Assembly (NCBI RefSeq): GCF_010015585.1
Contig: NW_022985074.1
Coordinates: 930,026 to 994,025 of the forward strand
Direction of reading: 5' to 3'
Source: Eremomyces bilateralis CBS 781.70
Taxonomy: Eukaryota; Ascomycota; Dothideomycetes; Eremomycetales; Eremomycetaceae
DNA: 64,000 bases
Shown here: piece after piece, positions 1-11,872 of the stretch
Position numbering within the stretch: the stretch's first letter is position 1
Layout: each line of letters starts with the position of its first letter
Made by a program: the position numbers and the translations under genes
The notes under the pieces: model-generated
Told to the model about the DNA's origin: nothing
Seen by the model: the letters and a program-made list of their open reading frames with translations, nothing else
The model's database searches: none

Positions 1-2626
1 TTGCAAGAGACTGATGGTGACCTCAACAACACCATCGAGAGGATCACAGAGGGTGAGTTCGCTGGACACGCCATTGAAGTCGTTGCTAATTATTGTAGGA
101 ACTATGTCACAGTTCAACGACGTCAAAAAGAAAACCAAAGATCGATCTCGATCGAAGGTCAACGACGCAACGCCCGCTTCAATCGAATCGAGCAATACAT
201 CACGTCCTTCGCGAGGGAAATCTTCCCATGATGCACCCCATCGTGCTCGATCTTCGGCTCCGCGTAGCCGCGGTGCCCCTCGTGGTCGCGGCGGGCATTC
301 TTCGACCACCGGCACCCGACCACCGCCAGAACCTGTCTCCGTTCCAACAAACGAATCTTCCGCCTGGGGAGACCCGATTCCAGTTGCCGACACGGATGAT
401 ACTACGTGGGAGAAGACTAGCGAAACCGCGGAGCCTACTGTGGCTCCTAAGACGTATGAGCCGCCCAAGACGTGGGCAAGCATGTTCGCCAAACCCAAAC
501 CCACTCCTACATCAACAAAGAAGACTGCTCCCGAGCAAGTGCCTGTCAAACCCACAGGCTCTGCCGCGGAAGAAGTAGCTGAGCAGAATGGCCTGATTGA
601 CGCGGGTACTGCGGCTGATGTGACCTTATCAAAGGACACTGTTGATGCGCCCGCCCCGTCCATACCTACTATCGAGACGACCAAACCTAGTGATGTGCCA
701 GTCGCAACCGCACCGGATCTCTTCCCTTCACAGGACAAACTGACTGAGAATAACGTGGAGCATCTCCCCGACACTTCGCATCCTGCGCCGACCGGGACTG
801 CTGCAAGCACTGTGGCTAGCTCCGTGGCGCCCTCGGTTAATCAAGCCGTTGGTCGAACCCCGGTGACAGGCTATTCTGCGGTTGCGATGAAAGCGGCTGG
901 AATTGCAGGAAGAAGCGCGAGCTTTACACGTCGTGTCCAGGAACAACAGGAGGCCGTCGTCATGCCGGGCAACCATCCTATCGACCGGGCAACGGTCCAG
1001 TTTGGCAGTCTAGGGTTGAACGGTGATTCGGAAGCCTTGGATGTCGATGACGAACGTGAGGAATTAGAGACGCGTGCTCAACCGCCTCAACATTCTCCCG
1101 TAACTCAACCTCGAACGGCCTTACCACCTTCCCGGCAATTCCCTGCGCAGAACGAGCCATCCATTCAACCTGGCTTGCCCACACCAAAGCAAACGTCGAG
1201 TCTTCCACAGCCTAACCAGATTCCACCCCAATCGATTGCCGCCCAGCAGGGTGTTCCGCAGCCGGGTCCGAGCCAACAGTACAGCCAATTCGGTCGATAC
1301 GGACAGGCGACTACCCAGCCTGAACTGCCTTCACAGCAGAAAGCGTACGATCCGTTCGGACCGCCTCAAAGCCAGCAAAGCGCCTTTGAGCAATTCCAGA
1401 ACCAAACAACTCAGGCCCAACAAAGCCAGGCTCACGCCGGGCCCCAGGTGTCTGCCTCATCCGATTATCCCAACTACTACGCCTCTGAACAATCGCGCGG
1501 TTCGCAACAGAACTACTATGGAGCTCCCTATGGCCAGCAGCCATCTTCACAGCAAGATTCGGGAGCCACCCAACAACGTACCGGAAGCGCTTTCGGTGTT
1601 GCTCCCTCAGACTCGTCGTTTGGGACTAGCCAAGCGCCACAGGTAAGCATTGACTCTTCACTTTCTCCGTAACCCGATTTACCCATTCCAAACCCTTTGC
1701 GCACCAGCGGTCATTATTGCAGGCACTGACGGCAGTTCATTTAGGCACCGAGCCGTTATGGCGAACCTCAGACCAGCGGACAAAATACCCCGAATCCGAC
1801 CATCTCTGGTCAGCAGAACATGGGTTCTCAATCCCACCAATCCCAACATGCGCCTCAACCCCATCAACAGAATCAATATGGAAGTGGCGCACCTTTCGGC
1901 AACCCATACTACAACAGTCATTACTACAACGCCTACATGAACCAGTTTGGCGGTTTCCAAGGTGGATATGGGCCGTACGGCAAGAGCGGAATGTACGGGC
2001 AACCGCACCACAATTATGGCATGTCTCCGCAGACGTCATACGACCAACATTCCTCATCTCCCGGTACCATGGCTGGATTTGGACAGTCAAGCATGCATGG
2101 TCGTGAGGGCATGTCCGGAGGTTTGAGTGAATACTCGCGAACCGGGTCATCCCAACCTCCCAACCAACAGCACTCGAATAGCGGATTTGGAGCGGCTCCA
2201 GATGTCTTTAGCCGATCCCAGGTGGGATTCCCAAGCCAAGCACAGTACGGGCAGCAAGGAAGTGGACCGAGTGGTAGTGATGATGCTCTGAAGGCCTATA
2301 CGGAAAGCAAAGGAACGTCTGGTCCTAGTCAGGCTGCCCTTGGACAACCGGGACGTCCGAATTCGGCCACCAACACCGCTCCCGGCCAAACCAATCCTTC
2401 GGGACTCCCTCCCACCCAATCCAATCAACAAGGATTTGGAGGTTATCCGAACCATGTGAACATGCAGGGTGGCCAGGGTGGACAGGCTCAGTACGGCGGA
2501 CTTTCCGGTCTCGGTGGCCACCAGGGGGCCCAGAATAACCAGAGTGGATACGGCGGCTACGGATCTGGCTTTGGGTCTTATGGGGGATACCGTGGAGGAT
2601 GGGGCAGCAATTACTCCGGTCATTGA
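1..2626 (+). CDS. Def1-like RNA polymerase II degradation factor, 5' partial
   Basis: The first visible residues (LQETDGDLNNTIERITEG followed after splicing by TMSQFNDVKKK) match the end of the CUE ubiquitin-binding domain of fungal Def1, which helps ubiquitylate stalled RNA polymerase II. Exons are 1-52, 99-1642 and 1745-2626; the introns have GTGAGT/GTAAGC donors, and the first a TGCTAAT branch point. Both junctions keep frame, giving 825 residues from the window edge. After the CUE remnant come a basic RGG-like stretch (RGAPRGRGG), a conserved KTWASMFAKPKP segment, and a very long Gln/Ser/Pro/Gly/Tyr-rich low-complexity tail ending in GGYGSGFGSYGGYRGG. This prion-like composition is typical of Def1. 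The start codon and most of the CUE domain lie outside the window. Family assignment rests on the CUE end plus architecture. Confidence 0.8.
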
Positions 2627-3221
2627 AGGAGTGAACCAGTGGGAAGCGGCATTTCGCTCGGGGTTCGTTCTCGATGAAGGATTCATAGGTTATTCGCGTC
2701 AGGTTCGGGTTATATCATCTCTCCCGGCCAGACTGAGTGGAAGTTCTCTGGTCGACGCAGGCTTTTTCGGTTGACTTCATGGCAGTCAGGTATAAAGGTA
2801 GTCTCAGCTCAGCTCTAATTCAATTGAGTTGTTACCTTCGGGCTGGAAATCCGGTACTCGATGGGACTCCTTGATATCGCAGTCACTGCACCCGGTATGC
2901 TATATGTGATTGCAACTCTAAGCCAATCCATACCGTATTCGTATTGAGCAGCTCGATTTGACTGAACCGATGATAACTATTCCGCCTAATTTCCTTGCGA
3001 CGACAATAGATCCATTCCTTCACGACCAGCCCTCGGAGACTGTCATGACCATAGGAGACCCAAATGCTAGAGGATTAATCCGCAGTCCAATTCACGTTTC
3101 TACCAGTTGAATTCCCAAACGCCATGATCGCCATGCACGTAAAAACAGGCCGACGACACGGCACTTGTGCTGCGCCAAAATCCCACACCATTGTTATACA
3201 AGTTCGACGGCTGCTTGAGCA
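2627..3221. other. Intergenic region between convergent Def1-like and ARL1 genes
   Basis: This 595-bp stretch holds the 3' flanks of two convergent genes. I see no coding signal, repeat or RNA gene in it. Confidence 0.6.
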
Positions 3222-3939
3222 TCATGAGTCCGCTGTGACAGTTTGCTAGCAGGTATTAGCCGAGTTGTTCAAGAAAGTAAGATGCCCAGTTGCTAAGCAA
3301 AGAGAGCTCACCGCCAGCCAATCCATCCCTTCATCCACCCCTCTTCCATCGATGGCACTGCATGCAACGATACTCCAATTTCGATCCTTCAAGTCACCGA
3401 GCCTTAACGCCTCTGATATCTCCCCTGCACCTTTCGCACCCGGTTGGTCCTGTTTGTTTGCGAACACCAATAATGCCGCATCTCGCAGTTCCTCTTCGGC
3501 CAACATGGCTGCCAGCTCTTCTTGTGCGGTAGAAAGGCGATCGAGATCGGTGCTATCGATGACGAAGATGACGGCAGCAGTGTTCGCGTAATAACAGCGC
3601 CAATACGGCCGTATCGACGTTTGGCCTCCGAGGTCCTGGTAGATTGTTGGGTCAGAACTTGAAGGGTGACGAATGCAACGTGTGCAAAACTTACCCAGAC
3701 GTTGAAGTTGAGCTTTCCATAGGTCACACTCTCCACGTTGAAGCCGATAGTAGGAATTGTAGAGACCACTTCCCCAATCTTTAATCGGTAAAGCAGAGTC
3801 GTTTTCCCGGCGTTGTCCTGTCTGGATCAGCATCCAATGCTACTCACGGAGAGAATAGGCCTACCAGTCCGAGTATTAAGATGCGGATCTCCTTCTTAGC
3901 CCATATAACGGACATTATCCTTGACCAGCTGCCCCCCAT
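3222..3939 (-). CDS. ARL1: ADP-ribosylation factor-like GTPase ARL1
   Basis: Small Arf-family GTPase of the trans-Golgi, expected to recruit GRIP-domain golgins. Reading the minus strand, exons are 3939-3865, 3817-3695, 3635-3312 and 3245-3222, all with GT-AG introns of 47, 59 and 66 nt; the last exon encodes only QTVTADS and the stop. The product is 181 aa, the usual ARL1 length. It begins MGGSWSR, so Gly2 is a likely N-myristoylation site. Visible motifs: P-loop GLDNAGKT (residues 24-31), switch I Thr48 in IPTIGFN, WDLGGQ (66-71), NKQD and CSA for guanine recognition. ARL1 rather than ARF1 is favoured by the N-terminus and by [15 protein letters not shown]. It converges on the Def1-like gene. 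Confidence 0.93.
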
Positions 3940-4688
3940 TGTGTCTCGTCTGGGTTCGGTCCGAAGAAGATGTGGTATCGAGTCGTCGAGAGTGAGATGT
4001 GTTAAATGGTGACGACAGAGTTAATGTGTGCTGTCGGATTGGTAATGGACCGAGCGAAGCCAACGATTCAAGTTGTAAGCAATCTTAGGGCAAAGATATG
4101 GGAGGTATATATTGATTATTGAATAGGCTGCAGTTTGTTTTGAACTGGAAATATTGGTTGAGGATGAGGACGTATTATTACTTCTAGAGTTACGACATTT
4201 TGTTAGAATCCGAATCCCGGATGTTGTCCGAACCTCCCACCAATTTGGTGAACTGCACGTGCCTCTCCACAGCGTCAATAACTCAATATCGGACCAGTGG
4301 TGTACTAAAGGGGAGGTAAGCAAGTCCTCCATCAAACACCAATGATTACTTCATGTTCTGAGATTACGTATCCGAAGTTGAATCATAGCAAGGTGATATT
4401 TTATATTTCGATTCTAGGAAGTGTGATAAAGCTGGGTACTTGGACATCATCGGAGTATCTGTTCAGATAGATATCCTTGAACAATCAATCATCTTCACTA
4501 CTCTCAGAACTGGCAATGAAATGTCGATTCATTGTGCAAGAAACTAACCATCATATATGACCAGCGAGCTCGCGTTTTAGGATAATAGAACTGCCCGATT
4601 GGGTATGGTGAGCAGCGCAGTGTAAGTTCCCAAACTCTCCTCCATAGTATATAAAAGCATTGCCATTTCGCATTTGATTCGTCAATAC
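3940..4688. other. Intergenic region upstream of ARL1
   Basis: About 750 bp between the ARL1 start and the 3' end of the DUF3433 gene, both on the minus strand. Short open frames exist on both strands but none has domain, splice or family support. Presumed to contain the ARL1 promoter and the downstream gene's 3' UTR. Confidence 0.5.
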
Positions 4689-7307
4689 TCAGTAAACCTC
4701 CCAATTGAAGTCATCCTCACGACCGGTAAACCTTGTCCCACTTCTATCCTTTCCGTGAAAATAGTTGGAGTCCAACACTTCCTCATCCACTCCACAGTGA
4801 TCCTGTTTATCCCTTCCTCGAAACCACCCTAGTCCATATGTCTTCCCAATCCGCTCCAACCATTCCGTCATTTCCTTGGAGTTGAGTTCCTCGGTGTTCG
4901 TGAAGTCCGGATCCAACATCTTACTTTGATGCACAAACGCAAGGACGGATGCGATCGTCCCCGGTTGCCGGGGAAGGAAGGGGTGGCGCCGGTACACGTA
5001 CACCAAGGTTGCGATCACACTGAGCGAGAGAAGGATGAACTCCGCTAGGGCAAAGGATCCCCAAAAGCTGCGGAAAGTCTCCCCGCTATTGAACTGATCG
5101 CTATCTGGCGGGACGCCGGTTTTGCCAGCGCTCGCTTGGTTTTGACCCACGAAGAAATTTTTCCCATCCACGTTGAATGACGAGACAACCACCGTAAGGA
5201 CCTCGCACATGATCGCTCCTAGACCGACAACGGAAACGAGAATGTGACCGTTAAGGGCGGCTTTGATAATAATCCAGCCAGGGATCGTGCCGGTGTAGTC
5301 CAGCGTCAGCGTCCGGCCGGGTGCCTGCCGTCGGGAGAGGATGTAATACGGTTCGATCACGCGGACGTCGCAGTCGAATGTAGTCCACACCAGTTTGATG
5401 AGAGTCGCGAGAAGGGTGAGAAACCAAGGCAGTTTTTCCGTGACCACGTTTGCGCCAGGTACAAACATCAGGGCTGGAATGAGACCGCCGAATAGGAGGA
5501 GACACACGATATACAGGATCCCCGCGGCTAAGCGAAGCATCCTCGGATGAGGGTTTTCCAATCGGGATGGCGGTGCCGTTTCCGTTTTGACTCTCTCGCC
5601 TTGCCAGAGACAGCTGCGATAGAGTTTGTAGCGCCGATGTTGCAGTCGCTTATGGATGACATGATTCGGAGCGGTATCGAGTTCATGAAAGTCGTTCAAG
5701 ACATGGCTTTTGGTAGCCATGGAGGCCACTCCGGCGATTCCTTTGGGGTCGGATTGGAGTCCTGACTTCCGCCGCAGTTGAAAGATCAAAGCAGTCCCGC
5801 ACAAGGCCACGACGATAAGGAATGCGGTAACAGCGCGAGACCAAGGCGCATCGATCCGAACGAATTTCGGCTCTCCTTCTTTACGGTCTTCTTTTCGAGG
5901 TTCGAGATTAAATGATGCTGATTGCAAAACAGGAACCAGAGAACTAGCCAAAAGATATCCGATCGATGACAGAAGTACGGCCCATTGACGGTGTCGAATG
6001 GCTTTGACTGGTGTTAAGTAGGAAAAGAACGTAAGGTAATCCATATTCAGCGACTCAGCAGCCGTGGCTCCGCCTTCTTTGCTCAACTGGTAGTAGGGTT
6101 CTAAACGTTTGACTTCATAGTCGGTTATCTGCCACCCCACACCGTACGTCACAAGGACTAAGGTTGGCACATATTTCCAGGTGAAAAATAACCATGTAGG
6201 AATCTCGTCGGGGGTTATAAATGTGATAATCCCCTTATTGGTCTTCTCTCTTTGCATGCTCAGTTGGCACAGATATTCTTGAAGACCCGCGAAACCGAGA
6301 GCGATCATTGTCAATACCGCAATGTATTGCCATCGCATACTTACCGGTTTCCAGTTGGGTTTCTCACTTTCCGCGGTTGGAAAGAAGTAACTCGCACTGC
6401 TTTCATCCCGATCTCTCAAGCTCTCCGATTCCTGATTGGGTCCGCTGTAATCCCCACCATGGAAACCGATGTCCATGACCGCAACCACGGCTCCAGTCTC
6501 ATTCGCCTTTTCTTGGGCAGCGTTTCGTGTCTCAACGTTGGTCGCCGAGGTACCCCGACGGCGAATGACCTGCTGATCAACGAACGGTTGGTCGAGAATA
6601 GATGTCATCGCCTCACCAATTGCGCCTCCACCCGTGCGCTCATTATTTTCAAGCCGGTAATACTCTTCTGCAAGTGCCGTCTCCGCAGTTGGTTCGCCCG
6701 CCGGATCCCGCGCTTGCCCGAGTCCATGTTCTCCCCTTGCTTCTGTAGGACTCAAAGGACGAAGGCTAATCGGACCCTCGAACCCTGAAACATCAAAACC
6801 GATATCGTCCACCTCCCTTTCTTCCTCCACGTCCCGCAATCTGATATGATCGTCATCACCATGGTTCGTTATGACCCCATATCTCGACTGCCTTGCCGTT
6901 CGAAGCGAAGTAATCCTTTTCAGGAGACTGGGTCTCCTTGACGTGGCTGGGGGATTATTCTGGTAACTGGTGGGCTGGTAGGACGTATTCTCGGAGAAGG
7001 AGGGCGGAGGAGGGGCGTCGGGGACACGGTATGCTGGTTGAGAAGCTGGCAGCAAGGGGCTTGGTATGGATGTTCTGCGAGGTGAGTTGCGATCCAAATA
7101 GGAGGATTCAAGCGGTGACGCGATTGAAGGTGGCCGGGAGGGGAAATGGGTGGACCCAGGTGACCCAGGTTGTCGGTGGATTGTGTCGTAGGGATTGCTC
7201 GTGGATGAGGCAGATGGAGGGCTGATACGGCCACTTGATGAGTCTCGATTATTGCGGTGAGTATGCTGAGGGGTTCCTACCCGCAGCACGGGAGGAACAT
7301 TGTCCAT
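4689..7307 (-). CDS. DUF3433 multi-pass membrane protein
   Basis: Single-exon gene of 872 codons starting MDNVPPVLRVGTPQ; the frame stays open further upstream, but this is the first methionine preceding typical family sequence, so I use it. The first ~370 residues are Ser/Pro-rich and probably cytosolic and disordered. They are followed by about eight to ten hydrophobic segments arranged in two similar halves, for example WQYIAVLTMIALGFAGL, WAVLLSSIGYLLASSLVPVL, ILYIVCLLLFGGLIPALMFV and FALAEFILLSLSVIATLVYVY. This two-block layout with a conserved soluble stretch between is the fungal DUF3433 family, whose biochemical role is unknown; some members are linked to the cell surface or spore surface. 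No enzymatic motif is visible. It is transcribed in the same direction as ARL1, with a 750-bp gap. Confidence 0.8.
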   Translation of the reverse strand: MDNVPPVLRVGTPQHTHRNNRDSSSGRISPPSASSTSNPYDTIHRQPGSPGSTHFPSRPPSIASPLESSYLDRNSPRRTSIPSPLLPASQPAYRVPDAPPPPSFSENTSYQPTSYQNNPPATSRRPSLLKRITSLRTARQSRYGVITNHGDDDHIRLRDVEEEREVDDIGFDVSGFEGPISLRPLSPTEARGEHGLGQARDPAGEPTAETALAEEYYRLENNERTGGGAIGEAMTSILDQPFVDQQVIRRRGTSATNVETRNAAQEKANETGAVVAVMDIGFHGGDYSGPNQESESLRDRDESSASYFFPTAESEKPNWKPVSMRWQYIAVLTMIALGFAGLQEYLCQLSMQREKTNKGIITFITPDEIPTWLFFTWKYVPTLVLVTYGVGWQITDYEVKRLEPYYQLSKEGGATAAESLNMDYLTFFSYLTPVKAIRHRQWAVLLSSIGYLLASSLVPVLQSASFNLEPRKEDRKEGEPKFVRIDAPWSRAVTAFLIVVALCGTALIFQLRRKSGLQSDPKGIAGVASMATKSHVLNDFHELDTAPNHVIHKRLQHRRYKLYRSCLWQGERVKTETAPPSRLENPHPRMLRLAAGILYIVCLLLFGGLIPALMFVPGANVVTEKLPWFLTLLATLIKLVWTTFDCDVRVIEPYYILSRRQAPGRTLTLDYTGTIPGWIIIKAALNGHILVSVVGLGAIMCEVLTVVVSSFNVDGKNFFVGQNQASAGKTGVPPDSDQFNSGETFRSFWGSFALAEFILLSLSVIATLVYVYRRHPFLPRQPGTIASVLAFVHQSKMLDPDFTNTEELNSKEMTEWLERIGKTYGLGWFRGRDKQDHCGVDEEVLDSNYFHGKDRSGTRFTGREDDFNWEVY

Positions 7308-9871
7308 TTTCGTGTCCCCGGGTGAAACCTTCCAAGGCTTGTGTCGTAACGACAAGATGGATTCAAGGCATATCCAAAACGTGTGGCCAGGAAAGTATCT
7401 CTGAAATGCGATAAACTGTTCGAGGAACGAGCGACGTTTTGTTGGTAGCACCCGGTGACTAGATACTGTAATGATTGAACATCGGGAGATATGTCGCACC
7501 CTGAAGGGAGATCAGAAGCACATCGTGGTCGGATAGAAATCGGCCTCAAGTTATAGACAAGACATTAACGATTAGCGCGTGAAGGCGACAACTATGCGAA
7601 CCAGAAATATAGATATAGATTGTCATTCCAAGAGATAATGAATCGGCGACTTTTGGCGGAAGGTGAAGTTATTGGGAGACAGAACAGTCGACAGCGCATG
7701 GACAGCTAGAAACAGTCGCAGTTCAGCCTCATTGGCGAAACCGAGATGGGCGAGATCCGGTCAGCCTTACAGAGTATTATTGACTGGGGTATTGAATTCG
7801 GTAACTAGTAACTTTGAAAGCAATAAACCGGGGGAAGAATCCATATTGCGTGATGCGTCCGATATGGATCAGATTCCTTCGCGCCCATGACACGTACATA
7901 TCAGTCGCGTCGCTCCACATATGGAGAACCTCACCATTTCTTTCCTCTCTTTTTCTGCTGCCATGTACGGAATATTATTATCGGATTGTATCTGCATCGA
8001 CTTCGCTGCTTTCTTTGGCGAGGTTCAGGGTCTTTGATGATTGGAGTCTATAAATAGTAGCGGTAAAGCTCCTGGATAGGAGGGTAATTCCTCGGGTCAT
8101 CGATTCTCCCGCGCGTACTTGTTAACTTGTAGGGTGGCTGCTTTCCCCTGACAGCAGGACTTGACATTTCATCCAACCATGCCGTTCCGATTCGGTTCGA
8201 TGTCGTTCGATGTGGTTGCATTGTTGATTTCCAAATGCACGCCCGTTCTTCCGAGCCCCTGAGATGGCTGAGCTGAACAGTAGGCGTTGATGAGTGGGTC
8301 TAGAGATTCAAAATGTAGTGCCTTGATTGGTACCTCGGAGGCTCGGACATCCATCTTTTAACTTTATTGCCTACCGTGCCTACCCAACTCTCTAGTTACA
8401 TGTACCAATCTGTCGCGCCAGGCAATGCTTCACGGTTTAACTTCGTCCTGTATTCTTGGCGTGTGGGGTTTCCGTATCGTGGATGAAATTGATCGAACTG
8501 TGCCTTTGACATCCTCATCCAGGCCCTAGAACCAGAGACATATCAGCCCCCATTCAAACCAAGCATACCCACGAAGCTTCCAAGGGATACCCATTTGACG
8601 GCCTTCCCTAGTTGAGTCCGACAGTTATCTCTTTTAGGTCCGATCGCTTTACTCATGCTGGTAGCGAATGAAACAAACCAGCTTCTTTCGATAAGCGAAC
8701 GACCGTATACAGTTTCTCCACATGAGGTTTCATTTCTTCCAGGAGAGCACTTACCTGAGCGTTCAATGACAGTCCTGTTTCCTAACTGCCCGGCGCCATC
8801 GGTGAATTCGGTGCTCTCGGCAACCGCACGACTACGATGTTGTACTAGATAGACTAATCCAGAGGACGGTCTGAAGCCAACATCTCCGCGCATTATCAAC
8901 TATCTTGGACCGACACTACCGCAGCTGTGTCATGTTGGCTGCTGTGACCACAGCAGGCCTCTTCTATGATTTCAGCCTGGGACTCAAAGCCGGGAACGAA
9001 ATTACCAAGCTCGGCATGGGACACATTTAAGTTGAGTTTGGAATACTAGATTGAAGTATCCAGGATATCAGATGGTCCTTCACCTTTGGCGTCCGCCCCT
9101 AGGCTCCTGAAATGGAGAATCGAATCGTAAATAGGATCTAGGATCTGGTGGGATGGCTTTACGTTGTGAGATTTCGAACAGTACGAAATATTATCAGGAG
9201 ATATTGTATGAACTGATGAACTTGATGATCTCGTAACTAACTTGATTCAAGTTGCGTACGCATCGTGGTTGATGTTTGAGATATCTCGTGTTTTGTCGTC
9301 TCGAGATAGGGAATGCGGTTGGATGAGCTGCATTCCGTCCTACCAGATTCGCAAGAGTGTTTAGTTTGAATTAGATTGGGCGAGGTCCAAGCAGAAGAAT
9401 CCGAGGCAAGAGAATGTTGAATTCTCGCTCCATGACTCTCATCGATGCTCCTATACCTTCCCGCTATATACTACTCGTTTCCCACCTTCATGAATGGCAT
9501 GATGCCATGATCCAGCTCCGGCGGGGCGTTTCCCGGAGTAGAAAGGTAGAGAGTCCTAACCACATCCTTCCCCTTTTCATAACATTCAAGCTTTAGATCG
9601 CGAAAAGAAGTCGGTCTGTTGTAGACGAAAGCAGAACGATTAGACCGTTGAGGAGATGAAGGAGTGGAAGACTAACTACTTACATGACTATGGAATTAGT
9701 TTCCTTATCGCGTTACCTCACAGATTTGACTCAATTCTATTACTGTCCTTTTGAATCTCCCATCATGGTTTCTGCGGTTCTATTCCAAGGAAATCTATCC
9801 ATGACATCCTATATGTTCAACATACCTAGAGGCACCTTTTACGGACAGTAATTCAATCAATCTTTCCGTCG
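7308..9871. other. Long intergenic region upstream of Zn2Cys6 regulator
   Basis: About 2.5 kb without a supportable gene. Several short frames occur (for example 8543-8899 on the minus strand) but they lack recognisable domains. The region separates the divergent DUF3433 and Zn2Cys6 genes and presumably holds both promoters. No repeat was recognised. Confidence 0.5.
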
Positions 9872-11769
9872 ATGCGTACAACCATGGCATCACGAGTCGA
9901 ACGCGACAATTCAGGTCTTTTGGTGACAACCGCGTCCCGAAATGCTCTTTCAAGTCGTCCTCGGCGCCCCTGTGACGCGTGTCGAAAACGGAAGAGTCGA
10001 TGCGAGCTTCATGAGGGAGAACCAGAATGTGTATTGTGCCAATTCCATCATCAGCCTTGCACTTTTTTAGAAGATCCGCAGCCGCGAAAAAAGCGAAGAG
10101 TTAGCAAGAGTCCCATATCGGAAAATGGTGTCAAATCACCAAATGACCCTCTTTCGGGCCATGGTCAAGAATCGCGGTCAATCGGATCGCAACCTGGTCC
10201 CGTATCAAATGCTATTCGCCAACAGCACCTCGTTGAGGATTATGCCACTTTGAAAGGACCATCACTTCTAAAACAAACGTTGGGTTTACAGAATCACCGT
10301 CACAGTGCCCTAGTTACCGCCTCTTCCGTTTTTGATCCTAAGCTCTTGGAACTCGGAGGGTTTCAAAGTATAGAGGACATTGCCATTGGCAGCTCCGTTC
10401 TGCGAAAAGTTGCGGATAGAGTCGGTTTTCTGCTGACACCCGATCATGGGACAAGAAATTGCGATCAAGAGGTGGATGATCTTGACTCTATTGGAACCAT
10501 CGTCTCTCCTCATGGGCAGGCATTAATAAACATATACTTCCGAATCGTTCACCCCAGCTTCCCTGTACTTCACAAGAAAGTCTTCCTCGAGAAATATTCT
10601 CGTACCCATCGAGAGTTCTCTCCACCACTTCTCGCAGCTGTCTGCATCCTGGCCCTGAACTGGTGGACGTATAGCTCAGAACTCGCCCTACTTCCGAAAC
10701 CAGACCTTCCTCGCCTGGAAGAGATTGCTCTAAAAGCTATGGGTGATGTTGTCCACCGCCCAAAGCTATCCATGATCCAGGCAGGCCTTCTTTTGCTTCA
10801 GCGACCAAATGGGGAATCGTGGTTACTCGTCTCAAATCTGGTAGCATTGGGCCAAGAGTTGGGTTTACATTTGGACTGCTCCCATTGGCAGATCCCTCCG
10901 TGGGAGAAAGGCTTGCGGAAACGTTTAGCTTGGGCATTATATATGCAAGATAAATGGGGTTGTCTGGTCCATGGGCGGCCATCACATATTACAGACGAAG
11001 ACTGGGATGTGACTGAGTTGACTGAAGTCGACTTCCCGGAGCGGGCTGCAGACGAAGACAATGAAGAAGGAAGTACGGAAATGGAAAAGGGTAGGGTTTT
11101 GTTTTGGAAGATGATCGACCTCGCTCGAATATTGGCCGATATCCTCTCCTCCTTCTACTCACTCAAAGCCGATGCGGAACTGCGGCGCAACCTCAAAATT
11201 GACTGGCTACTTGAACATGCTAAACCAATCCAGCTTCAACTGAAAGCATGGTTTACCACCTTACCAGAGGACCTAAAGTTGGCAAACGTTGCAATTCGGA
11301 AGTTGTCTTCTACAGGTACCTCTTCGCCCAAATATCCTTTAGTTTCACGGGTCGACTCACTTCCCTAGGGTACCTCCATCTTGCCTACTACGCAACGGAA
11401 ATAGCACTTCACCGACGCCTGATCTTTTACCTCTCGACTGAACATGACCCGGCCCTGATACAAATATGTCGAGCTGCAGCGCACACTAGGCTAGTCAACG
11501 CGCTCAGGTTTGTCAACAGTCTCCGCCCTGAGCATCTTCAATCATTTTGGTATTCAGCCTCCGCGTACAATTTCGCTCTGATTGCCACCTTCATTGGTCT
11601 TTTATGGGCAACCAGTGAGACAAATGAAGCAGCTGCAATCTACCGTGAAAAACTAGACGAATACCGTTGGGACATTACGGCTTTCAAGCAAGAGCGCGGA
11701 AATCTTCGAGCGGGCCATCAATTTGGCGACGATGAGTACCTTCGTTTTGGTCAGGGCGATTCCGGATAA
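9872..11769 (+). CDS. Zn2Cys6 transcription factor with fungal-specific regulatory domain; C-terminus probably frameshifted
   Basis: Nuclear DNA-binding regulator. The cluster CDACRKRKSRCELHEGEPECVLC... supplies the six cysteines near residues 35-65, followed by a basic segment (RKKRR). The middle homology region includes YFRIVHPSFPVLHKKVF and RKRLAWALYMQDKWG, typical of Fungal_trans (PF04082). Exons are 9872-11315 and 11369-11769 (53-nt intron, GTACCT donor), giving 614 aa. The in-frame C-terminus after DEYRWDITAF is unlike the family; shifting by one base near 11686 restores SKSAEIFERAINLATMSTF and an open frame to 11872, the usual ending. Either the gene has a one-base insertion in an A-run or this is a sequence error. 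Target genes are unknown; the NAD- or lipid-type neighbours give no clue. Confidence 0.82.
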
Positions 11770-11872
11770 ACCTGGCGCATTTTCGAGATCCAGCGCGGAT
11801 CATAGGATTGACACCGTTGAAGATTTTTCGGGTACAGCAACAATGACGGACCTCCTCGTGGGAGACAACTAG

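Noticed and set aside
6252-6788. 178-residue plus-strand frame
   Set aside because: Antisense shadow of the DUF3433 gene.
8543-8899. 118-residue minus-strand frame in the 7.3-9.9 kb gap
   Set aside because: No domain, splice signals or plausible hydrophobic pattern; isolated and of chance length.
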